A stretch of 29,065 nt of DNA from Desulfobacterales bacterium (lineage in GTDB: Bacteria; Desulfobacterota; Desulfobacteria; Desulfobacterales; JAFDCJ01), in the NCBI GenBank assembly GCA_020345785.1, contig CP070771.1, positions 5,740,210-5,769,274 on the forward strand, given 5' to 3'. The position numbers and the translations under genes are program-made. Each line of letters opens with the position of its first letter. The first letter of the stretch is position 1. Positions 8,428 to 18,374 of this stretch are shown one piece after another. A model generated the notes under the pieces. That model had not been told where the DNA came from. It saw only the letters and a program-made list of their open reading frames with translations, and ran no database searches.

Positions 8428-11400
8428 TCAATCTTCAATCGCAGCTTGTGGTAATCCTCTAAGAGCTGCTTCAGCCTTTGGCTGCCAGAATCTCATACCC
8501 AGCGAACGGTATAAATCGACAGCTTTCATAAGTTCGGAACGTGCTTTTTCACTTTCTCCTCTTCTGGCGTAAAATCGTCCGAATTCCAGGCAGCAGTGCG
8601 CAAGTAACGGGCGCATTTTAAGTTTAGCCGCCAGATCTTTTGCCTGTAGATATGACTGCGGTGCCTGCTCAATCTGATCTGATCCATTTTCAGACTGAAT
8701 TTTCGCCATAACCAGGAGTGTCCAGGCGCCAAAGCAGCGCTCTTCGGTTTGACGGAAAATACGCAGGGCTTCCTCTGCAGTCTCGAAAGCTTTTTCGAGT
8801 TGCCCGTTTAATCGGAAAGCTTCTGACAAGGCTGTTATTGGATAGACAGACGATAGTATCGAAGAATCCAAATTCTGTGGCTTCACGGCTTCCTCTAAAA
8901 TAGATAATGCATCATCCGGCCGACCTGATAGTAGATAGGTGTGGGCCAAGCTGGCGGCGGCAAATGAGAAAATACTCTGGATATCGGCATCACGGACCAG
9001 TGTATTTGCGTCTTGCAGAAATTTTAAAGCAGTGTCTAACTCTCCTTTACGCAGATAAGATAAACCCGAGCACGCATGCATAAATGCAGTGCTAAAAAGG
9101 TTCATGACTTGCCCGGCAAGCTTGCCTCCCTGCATAGACCACATTTCGGCTTCTTCAAACTCACCGAGTTCCGATAATCCCCAGGTTAACAAACCGCGAG
9201 CTGCAACCGAGGGCACGCTTGAGAGCCCATGCCGTTCTAAAGCTGCCGGTCCCGATAAGCGTTCGGCGACTTCACGGTGCAATATCACCTGCCGTTCAAA
9301 TTCGCCTGTATATAGAAGCGGTATGCCTAAATGGAACCTGGATGTAATTTCCACCGAGAAATCTCCGGTAGCCTCAGCCAAACGAAGTCCCTCCTCGCAT
9401 AGCGCAATGGCCTCTTTGTTGCGGCCATTAATCCAATGGTGGGATGACAGATAATTATAGCATTTAGCCAGACGAGCATCATCGTTGATCTCCCTTGCCA
9501 GTAGCTCGGCCTTCCGCACGTGATCAGCCCAATCGTCATGCCTGCCCAGCGGGAATAAGGCCGACCGTATGTGGTGGCGCAAGTCAATCTCTTGTTCAAG
9601 ATGGATCTTCGAACGAGGAAGTTTTTTGACCGCCTTAAGGGCAGTTTCCAAGAAATTTAGAGTTTCGATGTAAGCGGACAGGGATTGTGCCTTCAGACCT
9701 GCATCCCGATTATACCTGTAGGCAAGGGACCAATCTTCTGCCCGTCGATAATGGAAGGCCAGCATTTCAAAAAACTCCTCCAGCCTGTCCGCGTAGAGTT
9801 TTTCAATCGCCCGGCCGACAAGGCTGTGCAATTCTTTGCGCTTCTGCTTGAGCAAAGTCTCGTAAGTCACTTCCTGGGTGATGACATGCTTAAACATGTA
9901 CTGCGCTTCAGGAACGATTTGGATTTGTTGGATTAGTTCCATAACCTTCAATGTATCTAACGACTCAGACAGCCTTTCGGTGGAATCGGAAATTTGCTCA
10001 AGGATCCTTCGGGCAAACTCGCGCCCGATAACGGACGCCAGACGCAGTGATTCACGGGTACGATGATCCAGACGATCAAGACGTGCCCGAATCACGGCCT
10101 GAACTGTATTTGGAAGGGTAAGATTATCAACAGATTGTTTCAACACGGCCTGCCTGTCACTAACCTCAACCGTGCCGCTCTCTATCAATTCACTGCTGAT
10201 TTCCTCTACAAAAAAGGGATTCCCGCCGGTTTGCTCGTGGACCAAAGTGATAATTTTTTGAGGCACTTCGTCTGCCTTCCAGCTGGATTTGATAATGTTT
10301 TCACAGTTCAGACGATCCAGCGCATTTAAAATGATGGGAGTGTGATGGCTCCAGTTGCCCCAGTTGGTAGAAAATTCGGGCCGATAAATTACCACAACCA
10401 TGAGCGGATGCGGCGCTATCAGACTTATTATATGCTTTATTGTTGAGTCTGATGCTTCGTCAACCCAATGCCAGTCTTCAAAAACCAAAACCGTTGGCCG
10501 ATTTTTTGCATTAAGAATGAAGATTGCAACAATGGCCTCCTGAATTGCCAGGGTCAATTCCTGTCCCTGCAGGTGTTGCGGAAGGGGGTAAACCCCGCTT
10601 GGAATAGATAGCAGGTGTAAGTAGACCGGCAGGTATTTTTCAAGTGACGGATCAACTGCCAGGACATTGGAAACGGCCTTTTCATGTAATTCGAGGGGTG
10701 TGTCTTCGTCGCTCAATTTAAGCCCACGCCTCAGGGCATTAATGTGGGGAAAGTAGGGTATGCTTTTGCCATATGATTGACAGCGACCCTGGACCACCGT
10801 AATTTCTGATCTGTTCAGAGAGTGGCTAAATTCATGGATCAAGCGGCTTTTGCCAAGACCGGCTTCACCCACCACGGTAACGAATTGTCCCATTCCGGCC
10901 AATGCCTTTTCAAGACAGGAATACAGAGCGGTTAATTCGTGCTCTCTGCCGGTGAAGGAAGTAAGTCCGTGAATTTTGGCCGCTTCAAAGCGAGTTTGCA
11001 CCGCTGATTCTCCTATCACAAAATATGGAATCAGCGGTTTGGTTTTGCCCCTGACAGCTATGGATTCCAAGGCTTTAGTTTTGAAATAGGGCGTGACCAG
11101 GTCGTTAGTTTCCGGGCCGACCAGGATTTCATCAGCCTCGGCTCGGGCGGCCAATCTGGCGCCGATATTGACGGTGTCACCGGTGATGCCGTAGCTGCCA
11201 TCGCGAATGTCTCTGAGATGGGTTACCACTAAACCGGTGCTGATACCGGTATGCATGCGAAGCCTGGTGCCGATCCGCGCTTCGACTTCAGGACTTATTT
11301 TGCTTACTAATTCGTGAATTTCAAAAGCAGCCTTAACCGCCCGTACCGGGTCATCTTCATGGGCGGCGGGGATACCGAACAGTGCCAGTACTTCGTCTCC

Positions 11401-11799
11401 CACGAACTGGTTGACGATTCCCTCGTGACGTTCGACGATTCGTACCGCTTCTTTTTTGATCCGACTCATTATCGCTTCGACTTCTTCGGGATCGAGCCTT
11501 TCGTTCATCGAGGTGTACCCGGAAAGATCCGAGAAGACAATGGTGGCCTGGCGACGTTCGCCTTCCGGTAGAGGTACGGTTTCAGGTAGTGCAGTCGGTA
11601 ACCCGGGTTGTTGTAGTGTTTGTGACGATTCTGAAGGGGCAGACGGTTGAGCCAGATTGCGTCCGCATTCATTGCAAAACTTGCTGCCCGACGGGTTTAC
11701 ATGGCCACACTTCGTACAGGCAAGATCTAACTTGTTGCCGCACTCGTTGCAAAATTTTGCGCCGGCAGGATTTTCAAATTGGCATTTTCGGCATTTCAT
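8428..11799 (-). CDS. Zinc-ribbon / class III nucleotide cyclase / AAA ATPase / TPR protein (paralogue A)
   Basis: This 1123-residue signalling protein starts with a double zinc ribbon (Cys 3, 6, 17, 20, 28, 31, 42, 45). A class III cyclase domain follows, with metal ligands Asp91 (VFSDLSGYT) and Asp135 (VGDEVLALFG) and the transition-state Asn211 and Arg215 (GDTVNIGARL). The usual substrate-specifying Lys position is Gln131. Next come an AAA_16/STAND-type ATPase (Walker A GEAGLGKS at 311-318, Walker B VLVFEDWHWVDE) and about 480 residues of TPR-like helices. The likely role is a ligand- or partner-gated cyclase in the cytosol making cAMP or cGMP. ATG 11799 has GAGGG 6 bases upstream. Its leader contains a perfect 10-bp inverted repeat. 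The crotonase start lies 99 bases downstream. Confidence 0.92.
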   Translation of the reverse strand: MKCRKCQFENPAGAKFCNECGNKLDLACTKCGHVNPSGSKFCNECGRNLAQPSAPSESSQTLQQPGLPTALPETVPLPEGERRQATIVFSDLSGYTSMNERLDPEEVEAIMSRIKKEAVRIVERHEGIVNQFVGDEVLALFGIPAAHEDDPVRAVKAAFEIHELVSKISPEVEARIGTRLRMHTGISTGLVVTHLRDIRDGSYGITGDTVNIGARLAARAEADEILVGPETNDLVTPYFKTKALESIAVRGKTKPLIPYFVIGESAVQTRFEAAKIHGLTSFTGREHELTALYSCLEKALAGMGQFVTVVGEAGLGKSRLIHEFSHSLNRSEITVVQGRCQSYGKSIPYFPHINALRRGLKLSDEDTPLELHEKAVSNVLAVDPSLEKYLPVYLHLLSIPSGVYPLPQHLQGQELTLAIQEAIVAIFILNAKNRPTVLVFEDWHWVDEASDSTIKHIISLIAPHPLMVVVIYRPEFSTNWGNWSHHTPIILNALDRLNCENIIKSSWKADEVPQKIITLVHEQTGGNPFFVEEISSELIESGTVEVSDRQAVLKQSVDNLTLPNTVQAVIRARLDRLDHRTRESLRLASVIGREFARRILEQISDSTERLSESLDTLKVMELIQQIQIVPEAQYMFKHVITQEVTYETLLKQKRKELHSLVGRAIEKLYADRLEEFFEMLAFHYRRAEDWSLAYRYNRDAGLKAQSLSAYIETLNFLETALKAVKKLPRSKIHLEQEIDLRHHIRSALFPLGRHDDWADHVRKAELLAREINDDARLAKCYNYLSSHHWINGRNKEAIALCEEGLRLAEATGDFSVEITSRFHLGIPLLYTGEFERQVILHREVAERLSGPAALERHGLSSVPSVAARGLLTWGLSELGEFEEAEMWSMQGGKLAGQVMNLFSTAFMHACSGLSYLRKGELDTALKFLQDANTLVRDADIQSIFSFAAASLAHTYLLSGRPDDALSILEEAVKPQNLDSSILSSVYPITALSEAFRLNGQLEKAFETAEEALRIFRQTEERCFGAWTLLVMAKIQSENGSDQIEQAPQSYLQAKDLAAKLKMRPLLAHCCLEFGRFYARRGESEKARSELMKAVDLYRSLGMRFWQPKAEAALRGLPQAAIED

Positions 11800-11826
11800 G
11801 GGCCGCCCTCTGGGCAGAGCTCAAAA

Positions 11827-11856
11827 CTTAATTGAGCGAAAAAAAACTCAATTAAG
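11827..11856 (-). promoter_or_regulatory. Leader hairpin/operator upstream of cyclase paralogue A
   Basis: CTTAATTGAG (11827-11836) and CTCAATTAAG (11847-11856) are a perfect 10-bp inverted repeat around a 10-base centre that reads as a U run in the minus-strand RNA. It ends 27 bases before the ATG at 11799. It could be a repressor site or an RNA hairpin in the leader. A related half-site CTCAATTA occurs at about 12008. It does not look like a standard terminator because the T run is in the loop. Confidence 0.5.
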
Positions 11857-11907
11857 GTGTTTGTTGCATGTGGTATGTCGTATGTTGTTGGAAAGGTTTG
11901 TATCTAA

Positions 11908-11936
11908 ATTATATTTCACTGATTCAGGTCTTATAA
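11908..11936 (-). promoter_or_regulatory. Candidate sigma70 promoter of cyclase paralogue A
   Basis: On the minus strand a TTATAA -35 box (11936-11931, 4/6 to consensus) is followed after 17 bases by a perfect TATAAT (11913-11908). Transcription would begin near 11901, giving a leader of about 100 bases that includes the inverted repeat at 11827-11856. Confidence 0.45.
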
Positions 11937-12061
11937 AAGGCCGTTCGATAACATTTGCAGTCTACAACCGACAACCAATCACTTACAACGAACATTGTGT
12001 AAATTAGCTCAATTAGGGTTAAAGTATACACAGTTTCGAATTAAATATTGAATTTACAGGT

Positions 12062-15000
12062 TCATTCTTCCAGAGATGTCAGAGCTTGCCTTGCCTTCTG
12101 CAAATATTGTTCTGCCTTACATTCTTCAAGTATCTCAATGGCCCTGGCAATAAATTGTCGCGCTTTGTCTGTTTTTTTCCGGGCCTGGTTTAACCGGCCG
12201 AGTTCAAGATATGATAGCCCCCGATAACCGTGGGCACCGATTTCTTCAGTCAATTCGATGCATTTTTGAAAATGCTCTTCAGCCTTTTTACTTGCAAAAG
12301 GCACATTCTTCATTAAGAATCCGACATTTTTTGTCATTGTCGACAGGTTGGGTTTGGGGCCGGTGGCGATCTGTGAATAAATCATACCGAGTATAAATTC
12401 GGATATCGCCAGTGCCGTGTTCCTCTGGTTTTCGGAAGCGGTTTTACGCTCTTCATCGATAATCTTTATCCCTTGATGCATCCGGCCGGATGCCACCAAT
12501 GCGGCACCACGGACAATATTTACATGAACCAGAAGGTCTCCGACCTCGTACTTTTCGAAAAATGCCGTTAATTCTTGCGCGCATTCGAGGGCTTTTTCAA
12601 ATTGGCCGTCCAGTACATTTGCAATAAGCATCGTAATACCCGGAAACATGGAATAGAAAGGGTCTTTGGAAACCGCGATAGCCTGGCGGCTGCTGTTTCT
12701 ACATGCTTCAAAATCTCCGGCTATTGCATACCCCATGGACATTGCAAAGTGTCCCATCACATTGCTGCGACTGTTGGAAAATTGCTTTCCATATTCCAAT
12801 AGTATTTTGCCGCATTCCAGTGCCTTTTGAGGACGCCCCATATAGTTATAGACATACGCCATCCCAGCCAGGGACTTAAAAAAAAGGTATTGATCAGCCG
12901 GGAAATCCTTTGCAATCTGCTGGGCACATGCTCCATGGTCAAGTCCTTCCTCATAGAGCCCGAGCTCGCCGCAGGTCCATGAGAGCCACGTACAGGCATA
13001 TCCGACTATTTTCTGGTTGCCGCATTTATCACCCAGAAGTTTGGCTTTAATCAGGTAATCATAGGATTTTTGCGTTCTTCCGGACATTAAATGGGCTATG
13101 CCAAGCCACACATTGAACATGCCGAGTCTCTTTTCATCTTCCAGCGATTCTGCCATATCCCTGTGGGCGTTGAAAAGCGTGTTGAATTCTTTGAAGTCTC
13201 CCAGGTAGTAATAGACATACCCCCAGCTGTTTAGCAGATCTATCAGGATCGCTTTTTCTTCCCCGGTTTTATTACTCTTAGCCCCCAGAATCTCAAAAGC
13301 CTGCTGGTAAAATTGATGGGCTTCCTCTACGGAGTATCTTTCCAGACTTTTTTCACCGGATTTGACCAGGTATTCAACCGCCTTGTGAATCGATTGTCCC
13401 TGTTTGAAATGGTAGGCCAGGGTTTCATAAAGCTCCGGCAGCCGTTCATGAAAAACCTGCTCCATGACGAGTCCGACGCGTTCGTGGATGTCCCGACGTT
13501 CTTTTTTCAGCAATCCTTTATAAACGACTTCCTGTGTCATGGCATGCTTGAAAAAATACTCCAGATCGGGATGTATGGATCTGGTTTTGATCAGATCCAG
13601 GCGTTCAAGACCACTCAAGCAATGGTCGATGCTGCCCTTTAGATCCGAAATTTTTTGTAATATTTCATATAAAAAGGTGCGTCCGATAACGGAGGCTTCC
13701 TGGAGCACCCGCTTGGTTTTCTTCTCCAATCGATCGAGTCTGCCGGTTATAATCCCGTAAATTGTTGAAGACAGCTCCAGTTCCTCGATGGGTCGGGTTA
13801 GTTGCCAGCTGCCGTTGTCACGGATGAGGGACTCCGATTCGACCATCGCGTTGATGACCTCTTCCATATAGAAGGGATTGCCTTCCAGTTTTTTATGAAT
13901 AAATTTTTGCAGGTCAATCGGAATGTTTTCTGTCTTCAACATGGATTGCACCATGATCTGAGCTTCTGAAGCTGAAAGGTCTTTCAGATTAATTTCCTGA
14001 TAAGATTTGCCAATGCCGCTTAACTGGTGGCTGGTGAATACACTGAAAGGCAAGCGGTAGGTACAGATGAACAATGCTGGATTATTGATGTCGGTTAAGA
14101 GAAAGCGAAGCAGCTCCAAAGTGGATGGATCCGACCACTGGAGATCCTCCAAGCAGACAACCGTTGCTGCCCTGCGGCTTAGATTTGCCAGGACCGTCCG
14201 GACTGCATGCTGGAGGTTGGATTTCCACAACTCGGGGCTGTTTTCCGCTAGTTCCGGATAATCGAGGGCGTAAAGGCTTCCAATATAGGGGGCGAGGTCA
14301 TCCCTGTCTCCGGCCAGGGCTTCGATACCGGATTCAATTTTTTGTCTGACTTTTTCCGGCGGATCACCCTCCTCAATCTGCAAGGCCCGACTCAACAGGT
14401 CGATAAACGGGAAATAAGGCATGTTCTGGGAATAGCCGTAGGCGTGACCCTGAAGCCATTGAATTTTTGTCAGGTCCAACGAAGATCTGAATTCCTCGAC
14501 AAGACGGCTTTTTCCCGTGCCGGCATCTCCGACGATCGAGATAATTGACCCCTTGCCGTTCCGCAGGAGTTCAAATGCCTCTTTAAGTTGGGTCAATTCC
14601 GCATCGCGGCCGATGAGATCAGCACTCAACCCGGATGAGCGGTGCACACTATCGGGCCTGTCTGATACCGATAAAACTTTATAAACCGAAATCGGATCGG
14701 TTTTGCCCTTGACCGTCGTCGGCTCTAATTCCTGAAAAGAAAAATATCTTTGTGCACGGTGATAGGTATCGTAGCCGACCAGGATTTCCCCGGCACCGGC
14801 CTGGTCGCTCAGGCGTGAGGCCAGATTCAGCGCATCACCGGATACACCGTGGGTACCCAGTTGCGGATTAACTTCACCGGTTACTGCCAAACCGGTATTG
14901 ATTCCTGAATGCATCGATAAAGGCTGACTGATTCTTTCTTCGAGCTCGGGGCTTATGCTGGCCACCAGATCGTGTATTTCCCTGGCAGCTTTAATGGCCC

Positions 15001-15469
15001 GGATGGGGTCATCTTCGTGGGACTGGGGTACGCCAAAAATCGCCATTACGGCATCGCCGGCGAATTTTTCGATAAATCCCTCATATTTTGCGATGACGGA
15101 TTTTATCTGATCGAAAATTCGGTTAACAATTTCTTTGACTTCCTCCGGGTCCATTTTTTCGGACATGGCCGTGTAGCCGGACAGATCAGAGAAAAGAACC
15201 GTGACGTGCTTGCGTTCTCCGGTTTGAAATTGAGCAATCTCATTGTCGCCTGAGGGCTGTATGGCGGGTGATTCAATTTGGGGCGCTGCAAAATTCTCAG
15301 CCGGGATTTCCACCTGTTCTTTCAGGCTGTGAGCACATTCCATACAGAATTTTGCTCTGGCCGGATTTGCCACACCACAATTGGGGCATTGAACCTCGAG
15401 CGGGTTTGCGCATTCGATACAAAATTTGGCGGCTACCGGATTTTCGGTCCGGCATTTGGTGCATTGCAT
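12062..15469 (-). CDS. Zinc-ribbon / class III nucleotide cyclase / AAA ATPase / TPR protein (paralogue B)
   Basis: This is a 1135-residue protein with the same layout as paralogue A. It has a double zinc ribbon (Cys 3, 6, 17, 20, 28, 31, 42, 45) and a class III cyclase with metal ligands Asp95 (LFSDLSGYT) and Asp139 (AGDAVMAIFG). Lys135 stands at the classical base-specifying position, and GDALNLASRL carries the Asn and Arg. An AAA/STAND ATPase follows (Walker A GDAGTGKS, Walker B VVCLEDLQWSD), then a long TPR tail. ATG 15469 is chosen because GGAGGG lies 4 bases upstream and the ribbon starts at once; the frame extends to 15553 without family similarity. It is the closest relative of the partial gene at the right edge, along the whole length including the last 100 residues. 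The complete catalytic set suggests a working adenylate cyclase. Confidence 0.92.
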   Translation of the reverse strand: MQCTKCRTENPVAAKFCIECANPLEVQCPNCGVANPARAKFCMECAHSLKEQVEIPAENFAAPQIESPAIQPSGDNEIAQFQTGERKHVTVLFSDLSGYTAMSEKMDPEEVKEIVNRIFDQIKSVIAKYEGFIEKFAGDAVMAIFGVPQSHEDDPIRAIKAAREIHDLVASISPELEERISQPLSMHSGINTGLAVTGEVNPQLGTHGVSGDALNLASRLSDQAGAGEILVGYDTYHRAQRYFSFQELEPTTVKGKTDPISVYKVLSVSDRPDSVHRSSGLSADLIGRDAELTQLKEAFELLRNGKGSIISIVGDAGTGKSRLVEEFRSSLDLTKIQWLQGHAYGYSQNMPYFPFIDLLSRALQIEEGDPPEKVRQKIESGIEALAGDRDDLAPYIGSLYALDYPELAENSPELWKSNLQHAVRTVLANLSRRAATVVCLEDLQWSDPSTLELLRFLLTDINNPALFICTYRLPFSVFTSHQLSGIGKSYQEINLKDLSASEAQIMVQSMLKTENIPIDLQKFIHKKLEGNPFYMEEVINAMVESESLIRDNGSWQLTRPIEELELSSTIYGIITGRLDRLEKKTKRVLQEASVIGRTFLYEILQKISDLKGSIDHCLSGLERLDLIKTRSIHPDLEYFFKHAMTQEVVYKGLLKKERRDIHERVGLVMEQVFHERLPELYETLAYHFKQGQSIHKAVEYLVKSGEKSLERYSVEEAHQFYQQAFEILGAKSNKTGEEKAILIDLLNSWGYVYYYLGDFKEFNTLFNAHRDMAESLEDEKRLGMFNVWLGIAHLMSGRTQKSYDYLIKAKLLGDKCGNQKIVGYACTWLSWTCGELGLYEEGLDHGACAQQIAKDFPADQYLFFKSLAGMAYVYNYMGRPQKALECGKILLEYGKQFSNSRSNVMGHFAMSMGYAIAGDFEACRNSSRQAIAVSKDPFYSMFPGITMLIANVLDGQFEKALECAQELTAFFEKYEVGDLLVHVNIVRGAALVASGRMHQGIKIIDEERKTASENQRNTALAISEFILGMIYSQIATGPKPNLSTMTKNVGFLMKNVPFASKKAEEHFQKCIELTEEIGAHGYRGLSYLELGRLNQARKKTDKARQFIARAIEILEECKAEQYLQKARQALTSLEE

Positions 15470-15976
15470 GGCGCCCTCCGTAATAATAATAAAGCCCAAA
15501 GTCGCAGATCCGCTTTGTTTTTGGCGGACTGAAAGCCTAAAACGGTAAATCAAAACGGAGCGATTTTAACGCAGCAATCTTTATCTATGCAGGCCGATTC
15601 TCGGTCCAGAATAAATACCTGACCAAGGCCCTGCCTGGTCGGGGATAATTTGCCTGTAGCGGCGGGATGTATCCCCGCCTTCAAGGGGCATAATGTCTAA
15701 AATTTGATCAATCCTGAAAAAAAAGGAATATATTACAGATACCATTGTGCGGCTATGTTCATTAAGAGTAATAGTAAGCTTAAATTCGGGTTTTGCAATT
15801 CCAGTATCCAGCGGCCCGAAGCCGATATCAACGTGCAACGGTCAAACCTCTTCGCCGTCACTTCAGTCCCGACACTTGAACCCTTCCACAAGGCTTCAAA
15901 ATCATATCCCTGTTTTCCATCCCGGTTTAACATTGCGTAGCTGCCATTCGGCGTTATGGAAGCTTGGCTAGAAAGG
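15470..15976. other. Gene-free gap between paralogue B and the SnoaL-like gene
   Basis: About 500 bases without a gene I can support. It holds a short TAATAATAATAA run next to the ribosome site of paralogue B. It also holds a GGCGGG (15661-15666) / CCCGCC (15674-15679) hairpin, and a minus-strand open frame of 91 codons (15733-16008) that matches no family I know and overlaps the end of the SnoaL-like gene. Confidence 0.5.
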
Positions 15977-16411
15977 TTATTCCCCAGGCTGATCCGGAGG
16001 GGAGACAACGCCGAGTTGTTGCATTAAACCCAGCATGTCCGCTACGGCCCAATGCTCCAAAATTTTGCCGTCTGCAACCCGAAAAATATCGATCACATCG
16101 ACTGCAATTGGTTTGCCGGTGGATGGGATACCCATAAACTCTTCCTGGTGGGTGCCATGAAACGTCTTTCGGGTCACGACCCTGTCTCCTTCAGCCACCT
16201 GGTCGTGGATGGTGACGCGTATATCGGGGAAGGCGGCGAACAATATAGAGAAGAATTTTTTTGTCCCGTCCAGAGTGGGGGGCAAATTTGATATGTGGCT
16301 GTGGTCGACATAGTCTGGGCTGAATAACTTCTCCAGAGCATTTATGTCATGACGGTTTTGAACCTCTTCAACGAAGCGGCGAACAACGGCCTTGTTTTCT
16401 TCTGTCGACAC
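15977..16411 (-). CDS. SnoaL-like polyketide-cyclase-fold protein (NTF2 superfamily)
   Basis: A 144-residue protein of the SnoaL/ester-cyclase type. It begins with a helix (NKAVVRRFVEEVQNRHD), followed by FSPDYVDHS, FPDIRVTIHDQVAEGDRVV and the GKILEHWAVADMLGLMQQLG ending typical of the family. These single-domain alpha+beta barrels bind small hydrophobic ligands, and some catalyse ring closure or hydrolysis; the ligand here is unknown. The start is GTG at 16411, with GGAGG about 6 bases upstream. It begins 38 bases after the stop of the frameshifted cyclase gene, so both probably share a transcript. A second NTF2-fold protein at 23855 belongs to a different subgroup. Confidence 0.87.
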   Translation of the reverse strand: MSTEENKAVVRRFVEEVQNRHDINALEKLFSPDYVDHSHISNLPPTLDGTKKFFSILFAAFPDIRVTIHDQVAEGDRVVTRKTFHGTHQEEFMGIPSTGKPIAVDVIDIFRVADGKILEHWAVADMLGLMQQLGVVSPPDQPGE

Positions 16412-16449
16412 ATTTAACCTCCTTTCTCGTGTTTGAACTTAAATGATAG

Positions 16450-18348
16450 TCAAGTTTGAAATCTTTCCATGATCTTTTTTGTCTTGCTAAGCCAATCATC
16501 CATCCCCATCTCTCGGAATAATTCTTCCGCCGTATTCAAGCTTTCAAGCGCCTTGTCTTGTTGGCCTGTATCGGCATAAAGCTCGCTTAAAAAGAGATAC
16601 CCGGGGGCGTAAAGCGGCTTCAATTTCATGCTGTCCAGGATCTCGATGCCTTTTAAAATACACGCTTCTCCCCTGTCAAATTGCGACATTCCGGCTTTTG
16701 CGTATATCCTTCCTAATAAAATCCATGTTAATCCTTCATCCCATTTTTCGTGATCCTTTTGGGATAATTTCAAGGCTTCCTCAGCATGTTGTTGTGCCCT
16801 TTTTAGATCACCGGATTCCAAATAAAACCGGCTTGAAAGTCTGTAGAAATAGCAAAAATGAAAATTCGCGCCTGCGTCAATATGGGTTTTAAACCCCTTC
16901 TCCATTCCGATCTTCTCATGAATCTCCTTTCTTCGCTTTTGAAGCAGACTGTTATAAGCCACCTCCTGAGTGAGAGCATGTTTAAAGACATATTCCAGCT
17001 CCGGGAAAAGTCGCTTCTCGTAGATGAACTCCAGTCCTTGAAGATTGAGTAGATAGGATTTTAGCTCTTCTCGCATTCCTGTGATGGTCTGAAGAATGCG
17101 AAAAGCAAAATCTCTTCCGACTACGGAGGCCACCTGCATTGTACGTTTTATGTTATCTACCAGACGATCCATCCGGGCCGCGATAATTCCCTGGATGGTA
17201 TCCGGGACCGGAATATTCGAAGTCTTGCTGCTCAACACATACTGATCATCTTTTTTCAAAATAGAGCCGTTTTCCAGCAGCGAATGAGTGAACTCTTCCA
17301 TAAAAAGCGGATTGCCTGCAGCACGATCGAGGATAAGTTCTTTTAATTCCGTTACCGGTCGGCCTTCCCGCATAATCGAATGAATCAGTTCAGCGCTCGA
17401 TTTTTTGCTGAGCTGATCAAGGCCGATTCGGTTATAATATGATTTGCTTCCCCAGGGATGCGTGTACTCCGGCCGGTACAGCAGAAGCAATAGGATCTTT
17501 GAACCGGGCAGCCATCCAATCAGATAATCCAGGAATTCCTCTGAGGACTTATCGATCCAGTGCAGATCCTCAATGACCAGAATGACAGGCCTGTTCTGGC
17601 TCTCCCGTAAAAATAGATCTCTGAGGGTCTCGTAAGCTTTCTCCCTTTTTTGCATGGGCTCCAGTTTTTGATAGGCTTCATCCTCTATGTCGAGAGATAA
17701 AAGTTCGTGGAAAGGAAGCCGTGCTCGAAGAAGTTTCTCGTCAAGTTGTAGGATTTTATCCTCTATACTTTTTCTGACCAGAGATACCTGGTCCCCCTCT
17801 TTGATTTCAAAGTAAGATCGTAAAATATCCAATATGGGCAAATAGACCATGGAACTGCCGTATTGGAGGCAGCGGCCTTCAAGGTATGTAAATTTACCTT
17901 TAGATAGTCGATTTTTAAATTCGAGCAGCAGTCTGGACTTTCCCACACCGGCTTCACCTACAATACCAACAATCTGACCTGATCCTGATATTGCCTTATC
18001 GCAGGCTTCCATGAGATCAGCCATCGAGCTTTCACGGCCCACGAATCTGGTCAGGCCTTTGGCCACCGAAGCCTCTATGCGGGACTCCACTTTAGCAGTC
18101 TTGATGAGTTCAAAAGCATCCTGCGGTTCTTCTTTGCCTTTCACCTCAACTTTTCCCAACGACCTAAATTCGAAGAAATCCCTGGCAAGTTTATAAGTGG
18201 GACCCGATAAACAGATTGCGCCTGGATTTGCCATGGCTTCTATTCTGGAAGCCAGATTGGTCGTATCCCCAACGGCCGTATAATCCATGCGCAGGTCATC
18301 ACCGATGGAGCCCACAATCACCGGGCCCGAGTTGTTTCCGATGCGCAT
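16450..18348 (-). CDS. Cyclase / AAA ATPase / short TPR fragment, downstream part of a frameshifted gene (paralogue C)
   Basis: This 632-codon frame continues the protein begun at 18902 but is shifted by one base. It opens inside the cyclase domain (RIGNNSGPVIVGS, then YTAVGDTTNLASRI with the Asn and Arg). It goes on through an AAA/STAND ATPase (Walker A GEAGVGKS, Walker B VILVIEDLHWID) and ends in TPR-like helices. The TPR part is unusually short: after RKEIHEKIG (near 16905) the sequence jumps straight to helices matching the last 150 residues of paralogue A, so roughly 300 residues are missing without loss of frame. Translation from the internal ATG at 18348 has no obvious ribosome site. 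Frameshift plus deletion suggests a decaying gene, though a sequencing error at the frameshift is possible. Confidence 0.8.
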   Translation of the reverse strand: MRIGNNSGPVIVGSIGDDLRMDYTAVGDTTNLASRIEAMANPGAICLSGPTYKLARDFFEFRSLGKVEVKGKEEPQDAFELIKTAKVESRIEASVAKGLTRFVGRESSMADLMEACDKAISGSGQIVGIVGEAGVGKSRLLLEFKNRLSKGKFTYLEGRCLQYGSSMVYLPILDILRSYFEIKEGDQVSLVRKSIEDKILQLDEKLLRARLPFHELLSLDIEDEAYQKLEPMQKREKAYETLRDLFLRESQNRPVILVIEDLHWIDKSSEEFLDYLIGWLPGSKILLLLLYRPEYTHPWGSKSYYNRIGLDQLSKKSSAELIHSIMREGRPVTELKELILDRAAGNPLFMEEFTHSLLENGSILKKDDQYVLSSKTSNIPVPDTIQGIIAARMDRLVDNIKRTMQVASVVGRDFAFRILQTITGMREELKSYLLNLQGLEFIYEKRLFPELEYVFKHALTQEVAYNSLLQKRRKEIHEKIGMEKGFKTHIDAGANFHFCYFYRLSSRFYLESGDLKRAQQHAEEALKLSQKDHEKWDEGLTWILLGRIYAKAGMSQFDRGEACILKGIEILDSMKLKPLYAPGYLFLSELYADTGQQDKALESLNTAEELFREMGMDDWLSKTKKIMERFQT

Positions 18349-18374
18349 CTTGAATTCCGTTCCGAAGTCTTTGT

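Noticed and set aside
15661..15679. GGCGGG/CCCGCC hairpin as a terminator
   Set aside because: No T run follows on either strand and it is not just after a stop codon; it more likely belongs to a dispersed repeat.
15733..16008. 91-codon minus-strand open frame
   Set aside because: It overlaps the end of the SnoaL-like gene, has no ribosome site and shows no family resemblance.
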